Assembly: GCF_016918545.1 (NCBI RefSeq) | Contig: NZ_JAFFQC010000017.1 | Location: 22,624-86,623 of the forward strand | Direction: 5' to 3' | Source: Desulfobulbus alkaliphilus | GTDB taxonomy: Bacteria; Desulfobacterota; Desulfobulbia; Desulfobulbales; Desulfobulbaceae | DNA: 64,000 bases | Shown here: positions 46,801-54,757 of the stretch, in pieces | How positions within the stretch are numbered: the stretch's first letter is position 1 | Layout of the letters: every line of letters begins with the position of its first letter | Made by a program: the position numbers and the translations under genes | The notes under the pieces: generated by a model | Told to the model about the DNA's origin: nothing | The model's database searches: none | Seen by the model: only the letters and a program-made list of their open reading frames with translations

Positions 46801-47253
46801 CCCAATACGACAGTCGAACCTGTCCTTCAGGAACGAGGGAAAAAAGGTGTTCCTTTTTCCTATCCGTGCGCCACCTCAGTACCTGGATTGTATCTGGCCG
46901 AGCCCTCCGGCATCAACGTCTCCAAACTTAAAAAAGGAACAGCGGCCGCAATCATGGTGGCAGCAACCATTCCTCGAGGCCCACGCCAGTCCAAAGGGTT
47001 TACCGCCACGGTGGACGAAAAATTATGCCGGGGTTGCGGTCGCTGCATCAACGTCTGCCTGTATCACGCAGTAACCTTGACGGCCAATGAGGCCAATGGC
47101 TGGCATGCGTATATCGATGAGGCCCTGTGCAAGGGTTGTGGCAATTGCCTTTCCGTTTGCCCCACCGGAGCCGCTGACAGTCCGTACCGTAACCGGGCCT
47201 ATCTCGAGCAGGCTCTTGAGGAAGTACTCTCCAGGGACAGTGTCCATGAATAA
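43855..47253 (+). CDS. Large FAD/Fe-S oxidoreductase with GltD-type and ferredoxin domains
   Basis: 1132 residues. HdrA-like N-terminus with a ferredoxin motif CALCGKCVAVCP near 110; then a GltD/NfnB-type module with Fe-S cysteines (CQENCPLG, CGRVCTHPCEEACRRGG), FAD-binding VAIIGSGPAGLAAAADLARR near 255, and pyridine-nucleotide site VAVIGDGNSAFDLARTLARM near 385. A CxxC cluster CLQCGVCSECLQC is near 615. The second half resembles HdrA-type accessory modules and ends with two 4Fe-4S motifs (CRGCGRCINVC and CKGCGNCLSVCP). It probably links NAD(P)H and ferredoxin to the Hdr-like partners, possibly by electron bifurcation, an inference. Confidence 0.8.
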   Translation: MKRQKERLYKVIVAGATPEGIAATNKLGELGIPVTLVESAPDLDRKLAAEEYRLPSGLTFNYAHRPGLIRIARNSSIRTLLPAKISSIKHTHQGFSVRIDQEQTFIDSDRCALCGKCVAVCPVTQPETGKALHFHARTSLPGRPYIDKRNQPLCQENCPLGVNAQGYIALASQGRYEEALALIRKDNILPGICGRVCTHPCEEACRRGGIDDPVAIREIKRFLADYENSDPSRQATAVQTLLADIEPTRREKVAIIGSGPAGLAAAADLARRGYRVTVFEKEAEPGGLLRYGIGRHRLPRAILDREIKYIEQMGVTFVTNHPIDLSRDLQRMSQDHDRVLISTGTWYDRQMGVPGENLAGVEGCLNFLARSQWEDLNRMEGKVAVIGDGNSAFDLARTLARMGAEVSILSWFDLDRIPADPIEVREALEEGVTIIDATQVIAFQGENNRLARLQCMPTVPGPADEKGVAWPVVTEGSQPFTLDVQRAFVAIGQVGGYNADSFNGLLAVSDRGFIVTDDNQRTTLSKVYAGGDTVSGPTSVVQAMAAGREAARSIHADLTGRECPVPISRPTTRDFPAIPETLTPLHRTPVAERPAQERRKDFDEVIMGFNAQQVSTEAGRCLQCGVCSECLQCVAACGALKAIDHHQEKEEIVEHCGAVIVADPSLAPSGIKGDDIIRAYGPKAARPDVNDMVVRGFDAAARAMLLLGGASRKTKGHGLAFTVPDAVLSPEIRIGVFACRCNDALGWMDEMSSYLDQLSTEDTRIAHAETLPSACVKEGYSAIIRAVREKSLTRIVLASCVCCPLNFVCSACTDQRSRLKNNLFHGTGISRSMVETCNLRGEILRLVENKPDLALIRFKGLLQRSIKRSAVLKPLPTVDRNYNFATAVIGTSQAANTSALTLADTDHDVFRFGTAEQPLKNPVEHANIHNFPDWNVKGISGTIGDFQILVESEGHQQIFRVGTVILGEKARRRIAYTHQEGLPNTTVEPVLQERGKKGVPFSYPCATSVPGLYLAEPSGINVSKLKKGTAAAIMVAATIPRGPRQSKGFTATVDEKLCRGCGRCINVCLYHAVTLTANEANGWHAYIDEALCKGCGNCLSVCPTGAADSPYRNRAYLEQALEEVLSRDSVHE

Positions 47254-48850
47254 AACCAACGAAAATTCATTGAATATCCTTCTTTTCCTGTGCAACTGGG
47301 GAGCGCACGCCGCTTTTCTGAACCTGCAGGATGAACAACGTCCCATCCCGGATGAAATCCGCATGGTGCGCACCCCCTGCACTGGTCGCATCGATCGGGC
47401 CATGATGCTCAAGGCCTTTGCCAAGGGCGCCGATGGGGTTGCTGTGGTCGGTTGTGAGCCAGGCACCTGCCGCTACGGCAGTGGGACGGCCACCTCCGTG
47501 CGCAACACCGGTGATATGCAACATATCCTCGATCTCATGGGCCTTGGTGGCGAGCGATTGCGCTTTGCCGCCTTTCTTCCCGAACAGTCAGAGGACATGC
47601 TCACCTTTCTCCAAGACTTCACTGCCGATATCCGCAAGCTCGGCCATGCCGGAATCGAGACTCTGCCGCCCCCGCCCATTGCGGATACGGCTCAGCGCAA
47701 GGAAGAATTGCAGCAGCTGGTAACCAACTTTGATATCCATGCTTGCCAGGATTGTGGCAAGTGCTCATCCGCCTGTCCGCTGGCCCTCGTCGGCAAAGCC
47801 TTCTCACCCCGTGCCATTGCCTCAGCGGTCATTACCGGCGGTATCCATGCTCCGGGGGTACGGGAAAACGCCTGGTCCTGCCTGACCTGCGGCCTGTGCT
47901 ATGATCGCTGTCCCTCGGCGGTCAATTTCCCTGCCTTTATCAAAGACCTGCGCCACCTCTACCGCCAAAGTGAATTGAGCGGTCAGGAAGTGCATGGCGG
48001 TTTTTTTCACTCTCTGATGCGCTCCCTCACCTCGCCGGCGGTCAAGCCCCGTCGGTGGGCAGGCCTGCCCGAGGATATCCGTATCGATCCACACAGCACC
48101 ACGCTGTTTTATGGTGGCTGTGCTCCATATTATGACATCTTTTTCAGCAAGCACAGCGACGTGGCAACCAGTACCATACTGGTCGACAGTCTCCGCCTGC
48201 TCAATTTCTTTGATGTGACCCCCCGCCTGCTCGAAGACGAACGTTGTTGCGGCCATGATCTGCTCTGGTCCGGTGACAAGGAAAATTTTTCCCGCCTGGC
48301 CCGCCTCAATGTCGATCGACTGCATGAGCTCGGGATAGAGACCGTGATTACCACCTGTCCCGAGTGCTTTATGACGCTGCACACCACCTATGCCGAACAG
48401 GGATTCGAACCACAATTCAACGTCATCCATCTCTACGATTTTCTCGAAGAGCAGATCGATAAAGGTGCGGTATGCTTTGAACCATTGGATCGGACCATCA
48501 CCTTCCAGGATTCCTGCCGTCTCGGCCGTCTCGAAAACCGGGCGGATTTGCCGCGCAAATTGCTCAAACGACTCAAACCGGTCAGGTTTACGGAGATGAA
48601 AGAGTCCGGGGGGGCCTCCATCTGCTGCGGTAACTGCGCCTGGACCGGATGCGACGCCTACAGCAAAGCCATGCAGGTCAAACGCCTGGAACAGGTCCAC
48701 GCCACAGGCAGCGATCTGCTGGTGACCGCCTGTCCCAAATGTCAGATCCACCTCAAATGCGCCATGGAAGATCCTTTCCGCCGTGAACAGCTGGGCATTG
48801 AAATGATGGACCTGACCAGCATTATTGCCCAGACCATACGCTGGGAATAA
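47246..48850 (+). CDS. FlpD/MvhD-type and HdrC/HdrB-like Fe-S protein
   Basis: 534 residues from the ATG at 47246, overlapping the previous gene by 8 bp. The N-terminal 140 residues are an FlpD/MvhD-like domain (LFLCNWGAHAAF, VVGCEPGTCRYG) in which the second cysteine of the usual first motif is replaced. Two 4Fe-4S motifs follow (CQDCGKCSSACP, CLTCGLCYDRCP), then two CCG domains (YGGCAPYYD, ERCCGHDL, TTCPECF; and FQDSCRLG, ASICCGNCAWTGC, TACPKCQIH). CCG domains bind the noncubane 4Fe-4S clusters of HdrB. It is predicted to pair with HdrA and reduce a thiol/disulfide or another acceptor. Confidence 0.85.
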   Translation: MNKTNENSLNILLFLCNWGAHAAFLNLQDEQRPIPDEIRMVRTPCTGRIDRAMMLKAFAKGADGVAVVGCEPGTCRYGSGTATSVRNTGDMQHILDLMGLGGERLRFAAFLPEQSEDMLTFLQDFTADIRKLGHAGIETLPPPPIADTAQRKEELQQLVTNFDIHACQDCGKCSSACPLALVGKAFSPRAIASAVITGGIHAPGVRENAWSCLTCGLCYDRCPSAVNFPAFIKDLRHLYRQSELSGQEVHGGFFHSLMRSLTSPAVKPRRWAGLPEDIRIDPHSTTLFYGGCAPYYDIFFSKHSDVATSTILVDSLRLLNFFDVTPRLLEDERCCGHDLLWSGDKENFSRLARLNVDRLHELGIETVITTCPECFMTLHTTYAEQGFEPQFNVIHLYDFLEEQIDKGAVCFEPLDRTITFQDSCRLGRLENRADLPRKLLKRLKPVRFTEMKESGGASICCGNCAWTGCDAYSKAMQVKRLEQVHATGSDLLVTACPKCQIHLKCAMEDPFRREQLGIEMMDLTSIIAQTIRWE

Positions 48851-48856
48851 AGACTA

Positions 48857-48874
48857 AACGCTCACGGATTCAGG
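48857..48874 (-). repeat. Solo left-end remnant of the interspersed element
   Basis: AACGCTCACGGATTCAGG, an exact reverse-complement match to the left 18 bases of full copies, beginning 7 bp after a stop codon within the kor-hdr operon. Confidence 0.7.
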
Positions 48875-48921
48875 CCCCTGAACAAAAAAAAGGCCGACTC
48901 AAAGCTATTCGGAGAAAAAGC

Positions 48922-51351
48922 ATGTCAAAATCCATACCAGTCAAACAAACCGCAACCGGCGATCAGAATCCGCGCATTGGCGTCTATGTCTGTCATTGCG
49001 GCCTCAATATCGCCCAGTCTGTTGACTGCGCCCACGTAGCGCAAACCGTTGAACAAGAGGATGGGGTTGTCGTATCCAAGGATATTGTCTATGCCTGTTC
49101 CGAGCCGGGCCAGCAGCAGATCAAACAGGACATCCTTGACAACGATATCGACAGGGTTGTTATTGCCTCCTGTTCACCGCGCCTGCATGAACCAACCTTC
49201 AAAAAGATGGTTGAATCGGTGGGCGTCAACCCCTATATGATGGACATGGCCAACCTGCGCGAACAATGCAGCTGGGTACACATGCACGAGCGGGAAGAAG
49301 CTACCCTCAAGGCGGAAACCCTGGTGCACATGTCCATTGCCCGGGTCCGTCAACTGGAACCCCTGATCGAGGACACCCTGCCGCTGACAGCCAAAACTTT
49401 GGTCATCGGTGGCGGTGTTGCCGGCATTCAAGCAGCCCTGGATCTGGCGGACAGCGGTTACGATGTCACCCTGGTGGAAAAAAGCCCATCCATCGGCGGC
49501 GTCATGGCCCAGATCGATAAGACCTTTCCCACCATGGATTGCTCCATTTGAATATTAGGTCCTAAGATGACGGATGTCGGTCGACATCCCCGCATACAAT
49601 TGTTGACGCTAAGTGAAGTCGTCGATGTCAAAGGCTATGTTGGTAATTTCAAGGTTAAAATTATCAAGAAAGCCCGTTATGTCGATGAAACCAGCTGTAC
49701 CGCCTGCGGCGATTGCGCCAATGTCTGCCCGGTGGTACGCCCCGATGAATTCAATATAGGTCTGGGGTCACGTAAGGCGATCTTCAGCCCTTTTCCCCAG
49801 GCGGTGCCCTCGGCCTTCCTGATCAACAGCAAGGAGTGTCTGGGACATAATCCGGCTGTGTGCTCAAAATGCGTTGAGGTCTGCGCCAAGAAGTGCATCA
49901 ACTTCCACATGTCGGACGAAGAGATCATCGAAGAAGTGGGGACCATCATTGTCGCCACCGGACTCACCCCCTATGATCCCACCGAACTGGATGAATACGG
50001 CTACACCCGTTTCGATAATGTCCTGACCAGTCTGGAATTCGAACGGCTGGTCAACGCCAGTGGCCCAACCAAGGGGAATCTTATTCGCCCGACGGATCGT
50101 AAGCACCCGAAATCAGTCGGTTTCATTCAATGTGTCGGTTCCCGTTCCGCCCGGAAAGGTGGTTTGTACTGTTCCAATATCTGCTGCATGAACACCATCA
50201 AATCGACCTTCATCATCAAGGAGCATTATCCCGATGTCGAGGTCAAGGTGTTTTATATCGATATTCGCGCCTTTGGCAAAGGCTTCGAGGACCTGTATAG
50301 CCGCAGTCGCCGCATGGGAGCCCAATATATCCGCGGCCTGCCCGGTTCGGTGGAAGAAACCGATGACCGAAGCCTGCGTGTGGCAGTCGAAAACGCCGCC
50401 ACCGGCAAACTTGAATTTCACGAGCTCGATATGCTGGTCCTGGCCCAGGGGATGAAGCCGGCACCCTCAACCCAACGTCTCCAGGAAATCATGGGGTTGC
50501 AACTGACCCCGGACGGTTTCTATCTGGAAGCCCATCCCAAACTGCAGCCAGTGGACGCCGCTACCCGCGGTATCTTTTTTGCCGGCTGCGCCGAGGGGCC
50601 CAAGGATATCAAGGAAAGCGTGACCCAGGCCTCGGCCGCGGCTATGCGGGCCATTCGTCTGATGTGTAAGGGGGAAATCACCACCGAACCCATTACCTCG
50701 GTGATCATCACCGAAAAGTGCAAGGCCTGCGGAAAATGCAGCGAGGTCTGCCCCTACAATGCCATAACTGTTGAGGTAAAAAATAAAAAACCGGCAGTGG
50801 TTAATTCCGCGGCCTGCTCAGGATGCGGTACCTGCTCGGCCGAATGCCGTTTTGATGCCATCAGCATGAACCATTTCACCGACGCCCAGATCATGGGTCA
50901 GGTCGACAGCATGCTTGAGACAGCCCCGGAAACGAAGATTCTGGCCTTTGCCTGCACCTGGTGTTCCTATGCCGGTGCCGACTATGCCGGAGTGTCCCGA
51001 TTGCAATACCCGCCCAATGTTCATCTCATCCGGGTGATGTGCTCTGGCCGGGTGGACGAGAAATTTATCTGGGATGGTTTCCGCAAGGGGGCGCCAGTGG
51101 TTCTGGTAAGTGGCTGTCACATCGGTGACTGCCACTACATCGATGCCAACCATTGGACCGAAAAACGGGTTGCCCGCATCCATAAAAAAATGGAGAAAAT
51201 CGGCCTGCGCCCTGAACGGCTGCAACTGGAATGGATCAGTGCCGCCGAAGGTATTCGTTTTGCTGAAACCATGAAACGAATGGAAAAAATCCGCCAGACC
51301 ATCACTGCCGAGGAAATCGCTGAAACACAGAACATTCTCAGTAAACTCTGA
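48922..51351 (+). CDS. hdrA: HdrA-type electron-transfer flavoprotein, predicted selenoprotein (UGA at codon 210)
   Basis: 809 residues if the UGA at 49549-49551 is read as selenocysteine. Upstream part: VYVCHCGLN, FAD site LVIGGGVAGIQAALDLADSG near 157, then KTFPTMDCSI. The UGA takes the place of the second cysteine of the HdrA C-x-x-C pair, and ILGPKMTDVGRHP continues in frame after it. Downstream: ferredoxin motifs CTACGDCANVCP, CSKCVEVCAKKC, CKACGKCSEVCP and CSGCGTCSAEC, then a C-terminal FlpD domain (FACTWCSYAGADYAG). HdrA binds FAD and bifurcates electrons. Sec-containing HdrA is known from methanogens and some Desulfobacterota. A frameshift or true nonsense mutation is the alternative. 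Confidence 0.88.
49572..49589 (+). promoter_or_regulatory. Bacterial-type SECIS stem-loop downstream of the hdrA UGA
   Basis: GGATGTC pairs perfectly with GACATCC around a GGTC loop. The loop begins 27 nt after the UGA and has G in its first two positions, in line with bacterial SECIS elements (apical loop 16-37 nt from the UGA). It lies in coding sequence, as bacterial SECIS elements do. Confidence 0.75.
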
Positions 51352-51621
51352 ACCTTGAGAGGGTGCTGGTCAACCGTTGCTAAAGATTGGGTATGTTATG
51401 ATCGCCCACCTTGGCAACGCTGATTATTGGATTTTCAATCGGGAAATATTCTCCCTCAATCGCATCCGCCAACCATACAAATGTTGCAGAAACATCAAAA
51501 TGATATATTTTTTAAATTATAATGAACTGGCCATTGGCAAAAAAAAGAGTACCACTGACCACCTTGTCGGTGGCAAGATATCAAGCAAGAACTCGATATC
51601 AAACAGAACAGGAGGAACACT
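51352..51621. promoter_or_regulatory. Upstream region of the LEA-like gene with a TATAAT box
   Basis: TATAAT at 51518-51523 in a very AT-rich stretch is a good -10 box; no clear -35 box is seen at 16-18 bp. The predicted leader contains a short stem-loop (CCACTGAC/GTCGGTGG) and a GATATC pair before AGGAGGA. No ORF of note. Confidence 0.35.
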
Positions 51622-52152
51622 ATGTTGTTGAGAACCAGCGGTACCTTTTTCATGTCTTGTCTCGTCGTCGCCTGCATCGCCCTTATTTCCGCAAACACGA
51701 AGGCCGCTGAACCAGAAGCAGCTGAAGAGGCTGCCACTTGGACGCAGGCCGGCAAAGAAGTTAAGGAAGCGGCTGGTGCGATTTCCGAGGCAAGTAAAGA
51801 AACAGCGGCAAAAAGTTGGGAAGCGGTAAAAGAGGGCACCGATGCGGCTGTTGAAAAATCCCAAGAAGTCTGGGAAGCCACCACAGAGAAAGCGGGAGAG
51901 GTGAAAACAACCGTCTCCGAGAAAACCAAGACACTTGTTGGCGAGACCAAGGACGCGACTGAACCGACTGTCGAGGGAGCGAAAGAAGCCGTAGACGCAA
52001 CCAAGGAGATGGGACAGGAGGCCGTGGAAACTACCAAGGAAATGGGGCAGGAGGCCGCAGAAAAAGCTGATGAGACCCTGGAAAAGGTCCAGGAAAAAAT
52101 CCATGAAGCAACCGCTCCCGAAACTCCAGAGGCAGAGACCACCACGGAATAA
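51622..52152 (+). CDS. Secreted LEA-like amphipathic repeat protein
   Basis: 176 residues. The N-terminal hydrophobic stretch (MSCLVVACIALISANTKAA) is a signal peptide. The mature protein is almost entirely Ala, Glu, Lys and Thr in 11-residue periodicity, with a perfect repeat KEMGQEAVETT/KEMGQEAAEKA near residue 135, as in group 3 late-embryogenesis-abundant or apolipoprotein-like proteins. Such helices protect membranes or proteins during drying or osmotic stress; whether it is periplasmic or outer-membrane associated is unknown. AGGAGGAACACT precedes the ATG. It is monocistronic. Confidence 0.75.
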   Translation: MLLRTSGTFFMSCLVVACIALISANTKAAEPEAAEEAATWTQAGKEVKEAAGAISEASKETAAKSWEAVKEGTDAAVEKSQEVWEATTEKAGEVKTTVSEKTKTLVGETKDATEPTVEGAKEAVDATKEMGQEAVETTKEMGQEAAEKADETLEKVQEKIHEATAPETPEAETTTE

Positions 52153-52291
52153 GTATTATGCTCCTCTCTTGCCGGAACATGGGGGCAGGAGCGTACTGAA
52201 AAATCTTCCTGTGTGGTATTCACCGGGGGCAAGCAAAGGATATTTTCCCTGCTTCCTGATGGATCAACTAATCAACTAATGACATCAGGCT

Positions 52292-52320
52292 GGACCGGGT
52301 TAGACCATTTAACCCGGTCC
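52292..52320 (+). terminator. Strong stem-loop, probable terminator of the LEA-like gene
   Basis: GGACCGGGTTA pairs perfectly with TAACCCGGTCC around a 7-base loop and is followed by CTCTTTCCTT. It lies 139 bp after the gene end; nothing else is seen between 52153 and 52507. Confidence 0.6.
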
Positions 52321-52507
52321 CTCTTTCCTTCGCAATCCAGCAACCAAAAGCCGCTCGTGGCTCTCGCTTGTCATCCTTGACCGGCTTTTTTTTCCCGCGA
52401 TCACCTGCGGAAACCTCCATTGAAAACAGCTCGGCTGCCACCATCAAAGCCCATTGGCGCCGGAGAAGTATCCGACCATACCCTGACCTCCGGAGTACCG
52501 TTCTTTT

Positions 52508-53020
52508 ATGCACATCGACCATCCTTCCTTGAAAAAAGTCGTCAACCTTGACGGCCAGACCTGTTTTGGTTGCGGTACCGACAACCCTATCGGTCTGCAC
52601 ATGGATTTTTTCACCGATGGTCAACAACTGTATTCCTTTGTTACCGTGCCGGCAACAATGGCCGGTTGGGATAAAACCGTGCATGGGGGGATTCTTGCCA
52701 CGTTGCTCGATGAAATCATGGGCTGGTCGGTAATCTACCTGCTGAAAAAAATCGGGGTGACCACATCCATGACAGTGGACTTCAAGAAACCCGTGCAGGT
52801 GGAACAACTGTTGACCGTTGTCGGCTGGATCCAGGAAATACCCTCGGACAGACAGGTCGTGGTCAGTGGCGAACTCATCACCGGGGAAGGGACCGTCTGC
52901 GCTGCGGCCACCGGTACCTTTGCCGCTCTGTCCGCCCAGGCCGCCGTCCGGCTTGGGGTCATGGGGTCCACGTACATGGAGCGGTTTCTACCTGTTCTGC
53001 AACAAAACCAGCAAGCATGA
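52508..53020 (+). CDS. PaaI-type hotdog thioesterase
   Basis: 170 residues. CFGCGTDNPIGLHMDFF near the start and HGGILATLLDEIMGWSV near 60 are 4HBT/PaaI-family signatures; the aspartate or glutamate of LLDEIM is the likely catalytic residue. It hydrolyses acyl-CoA thioesters in the cytoplasm. The substrate is not predictable. It is followed by the DUF4416 gene, 45 bp apart in the same direction. Confidence 0.85.
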   Translation: MHIDHPSLKKVVNLDGQTCFGCGTDNPIGLHMDFFTDGQQLYSFVTVPATMAGWDKTVHGGILATLLDEIMGWSVIYLLKKIGVTTSMTVDFKKPVQVEQLLTVVGWIQEIPSDRQVVVSGELITGEGTVCAAATGTFAALSAQAAVRLGVMGSTYMERFLPVLQQNQQA

Positions 53021-53065
53021 TCCACTTTGAGGTCTGCTGGTCAGAAAAAGCAGGGAGCTGATGCG

Positions 53066-53602
53066 ATGGGGCAAGGACGGCCGCCTAATCCGGTTAAATT
53101 GATCTGCGGGCTCCTGGCATGCGACCTTTCCGCCCTTGATGCGGCGAGAACGAAACTGGCGGCCCAACTGGGTCCCCTGGACCTGATCAGCGAAACCTGG
53201 CCCTTTGAACAGAGCGATTACTACACTCGGGAGACCGGCCCGGCAATTCTGCGCCAGTTTGTTGTTTTTGACAAGCTGATCGATCCAGGCCATCTGGCAC
53301 GGATCAAACACATCACCAATCATATCGAACAGGATCTGATCAGAGAATTGGCCGCTCCCTGGCCGCGCCCGGTCAATATTGATCCCGGCCTGATCGAGCC
53401 GAGCAAGCTGGTCCTTGCCTCGACCAAAAACTTTGCCAATCGAATCTATATCGGCGAACATATCTATGCCGAGGTAACTCTCGCCTATGTGCATGGGGCC
53501 TGGCAGGCTTTTCCCTGCACCTTTCCGGATTTCAGAAGTGGCAGATATGACCGATTCCTGACCCGTGCCCGTCAGCGCCTCATCACACAACTCAGGATAT
53601 AA
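53066..53602 (+). CDS. DUF4416-family protein
   Basis: 178 residues from the ATG at 53066, with GGGAG upstream. PVKLICGLLACDLSALDAAR at the N-terminus, YYTRETGPAILRQFVVFDKL in the middle and NIDPGLIEPSKLVLASTKNF are characteristic of DUF4416, widespread in Desulfobacterota and other anaerobes. The function is unknown; no membrane segment or metal motif is seen. It probably shares a transcript with the thioesterase. Confidence 0.8.
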   Translation: MGQGRPPNPVKLICGLLACDLSALDAARTKLAAQLGPLDLISETWPFEQSDYYTRETGPAILRQFVVFDKLIDPGHLARIKHITNHIEQDLIRELAAPWPRPVNIDPGLIEPSKLVLASTKNFANRIYIGEHIYAEVTLAYVHGAWQAFPCTFPDFRSGRYDRFLTRARQRLITQLRI

Positions 53603-53619
53603 TGTATTTCTTTCAGTAT

Positions 53620-53638
53620 CCTGGATTCGTGAGAGTTC
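53620..53638 (+). repeat. Solo left-end remnant of the interspersed element
   Basis: CCTGGATTCGTGAGAGTTCC is a mutated left end, 17 bp after the DUF4416 stop codon and 5 bp before the convergent exporter gene ends. Confidence 0.5.
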
Positions 53639-53643
53639 CATTG

Positions 53644-54396
53644 TCACTTGACAAGCATCAGCAACCCCAGAACCATCAGTACCCCATACACCACCTGTAC
53701 ATACAGGCGGCGGTTAATCCTTTCGGAAATCCGTGAACCAATAATCGTACCGGCAAACACAAAAGGCAGGGTCACCGCAAAATAGCTTAAAATCCTCGTA
53801 TCGATCAGGCCGCTGAAGGTATGTACCCCGGCGGTATAATATCCGACCAGCATGAAAAAACCGGTGAGGGTAGCTTTAATTTCATCTTTTTTCCAGTCAT
53901 GCAAGGTCGTATAGATAATAGCCGGTGGTCCTCCGGCAGCCAGGAGGGCGTTGATGACCCCAGAGAGAAAGCCAGCGAGATATCCCCAGATAAGCGATGG
54001 ATTGAGCGCCCTGGGACTGAATAAAAGATTCAAGCAACTCACCCCGACAAGCAGGATACCAAGCAGATTTTTTATCAGCCCCTGGTCAACCATTCTGAGC
54101 AGCATAGTGCCAACAACGACACCTGGGAGGGAGCCGAGAAGCAAAGGCAGAATTTTCCGGTGATCAAGGAGACGTCGAAGATCATAGGCCATGGTCGTCG
54201 AAATGATCAGCGTGCTGAGGATGCACAGACTTACCGCTGATTTGACATCCATGACCAGGCAAAGCAAGGGGATAGCCAGCAGACCAGCTCCAAAACCTGT
54301 CAACCCCTGCACAATGCCGGCAAAAAGAAAAATGAGACTGGCAAAAAGAAAAGTGGACACGGGGTTTCGCGCTCCGAATAGACCTTCCGCAGACAA
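53644..54396 (-). CDS. TauE/SafE-family sulfite/anion exporter
   Basis: 250 residues with about eight transmembrane helices and no large soluble part. FAGIVQGLTGFGAGLLAIPL in the first helix region and FLSGVINALLAAGGPPAIIY at mid-length are the two repeats of the TauE/SafE fold. The family exports sulfite, sulfoacetate or related organic anions across the inner membrane. The substrate is not determinable; a sulfur anion would fit the predicted lifestyle. It is transcribed alone. Confidence 0.85.
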   Translation of the reverse strand: MSAEGLFGARNPVSTFLFASLIFLFAGIVQGLTGFGAGLLAIPLLCLVMDVKSAVSLCILSTLIISTTMAYDLRRLLDHRKILPLLLGSLPGVVVGTMLLRMVDQGLIKNLLGILLVGVSCLNLLFSPRALNPSLIWGYLAGFLSGVINALLAAGGPPAIIYTTLHDWKKDEIKATLTGFFMLVGYYTAGVHTFSGLIDTRILSYFAVTLPFVFAGTIIGSRISERINRRLYVQVVYGVLMVLGLLMLVK

Positions 54397-54536
54397 CAGA
54401 CAGGTCTGTTGCTCAGAAAGATGGTGGCTACATCTTCAGGGTCAGGGTATGGATCGGGGCCGATACGCGCCCATACTGCGCAACCGAAAGCGACACCTTA
54501 GTGGTGTGAGCTGGGTGCGGCTGATTTTCTTAACTA

Positions 54537-54751
54537 CCTGAATCCGTGAGCGTTCGTCCGTGCGTCAGCTTCGTTGTTCGTGACCGTTCGATGAAAGTAC
54601 ACTGTATCGGACGGGTAAGGGCAATGAAGATGGCGTGCGGACGGATGCCCCCAAGGGCGGCTGGTGATTTTTTTTCAAGGGTTTAGCTGAAATTATAATC
54701 TTATTACAGCAAGATATATCCAAAAAAGTGTCCAACCGTCACGGATTCAGG
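54537..54751 (+). mobile_element. Nearly full-length (215 bp) copy of the interspersed element
   Basis: Perfect CCTGAATCCGTGA and TCACGGATTCAGG ends, flanked by AACTA and AAATA (4 of 5 match). The loop-proximal part of the stem is altered (ATGAAAGTACACTGTATC). Its right end is 6 bp after the stop of the minus-strand HDAC-like gene. Confidence 0.87.
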
Positions 54752-54757
54752 AAATAT

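Noticed and set aside
49549..49551. TGA as a true stop, giving two separate hdrA genes
   Set aside because: The frame continues in phase with conserved residues, the UGA replaces a conserved cysteine, and the second piece lacks its own ribosome site and begins within a conserved motif.
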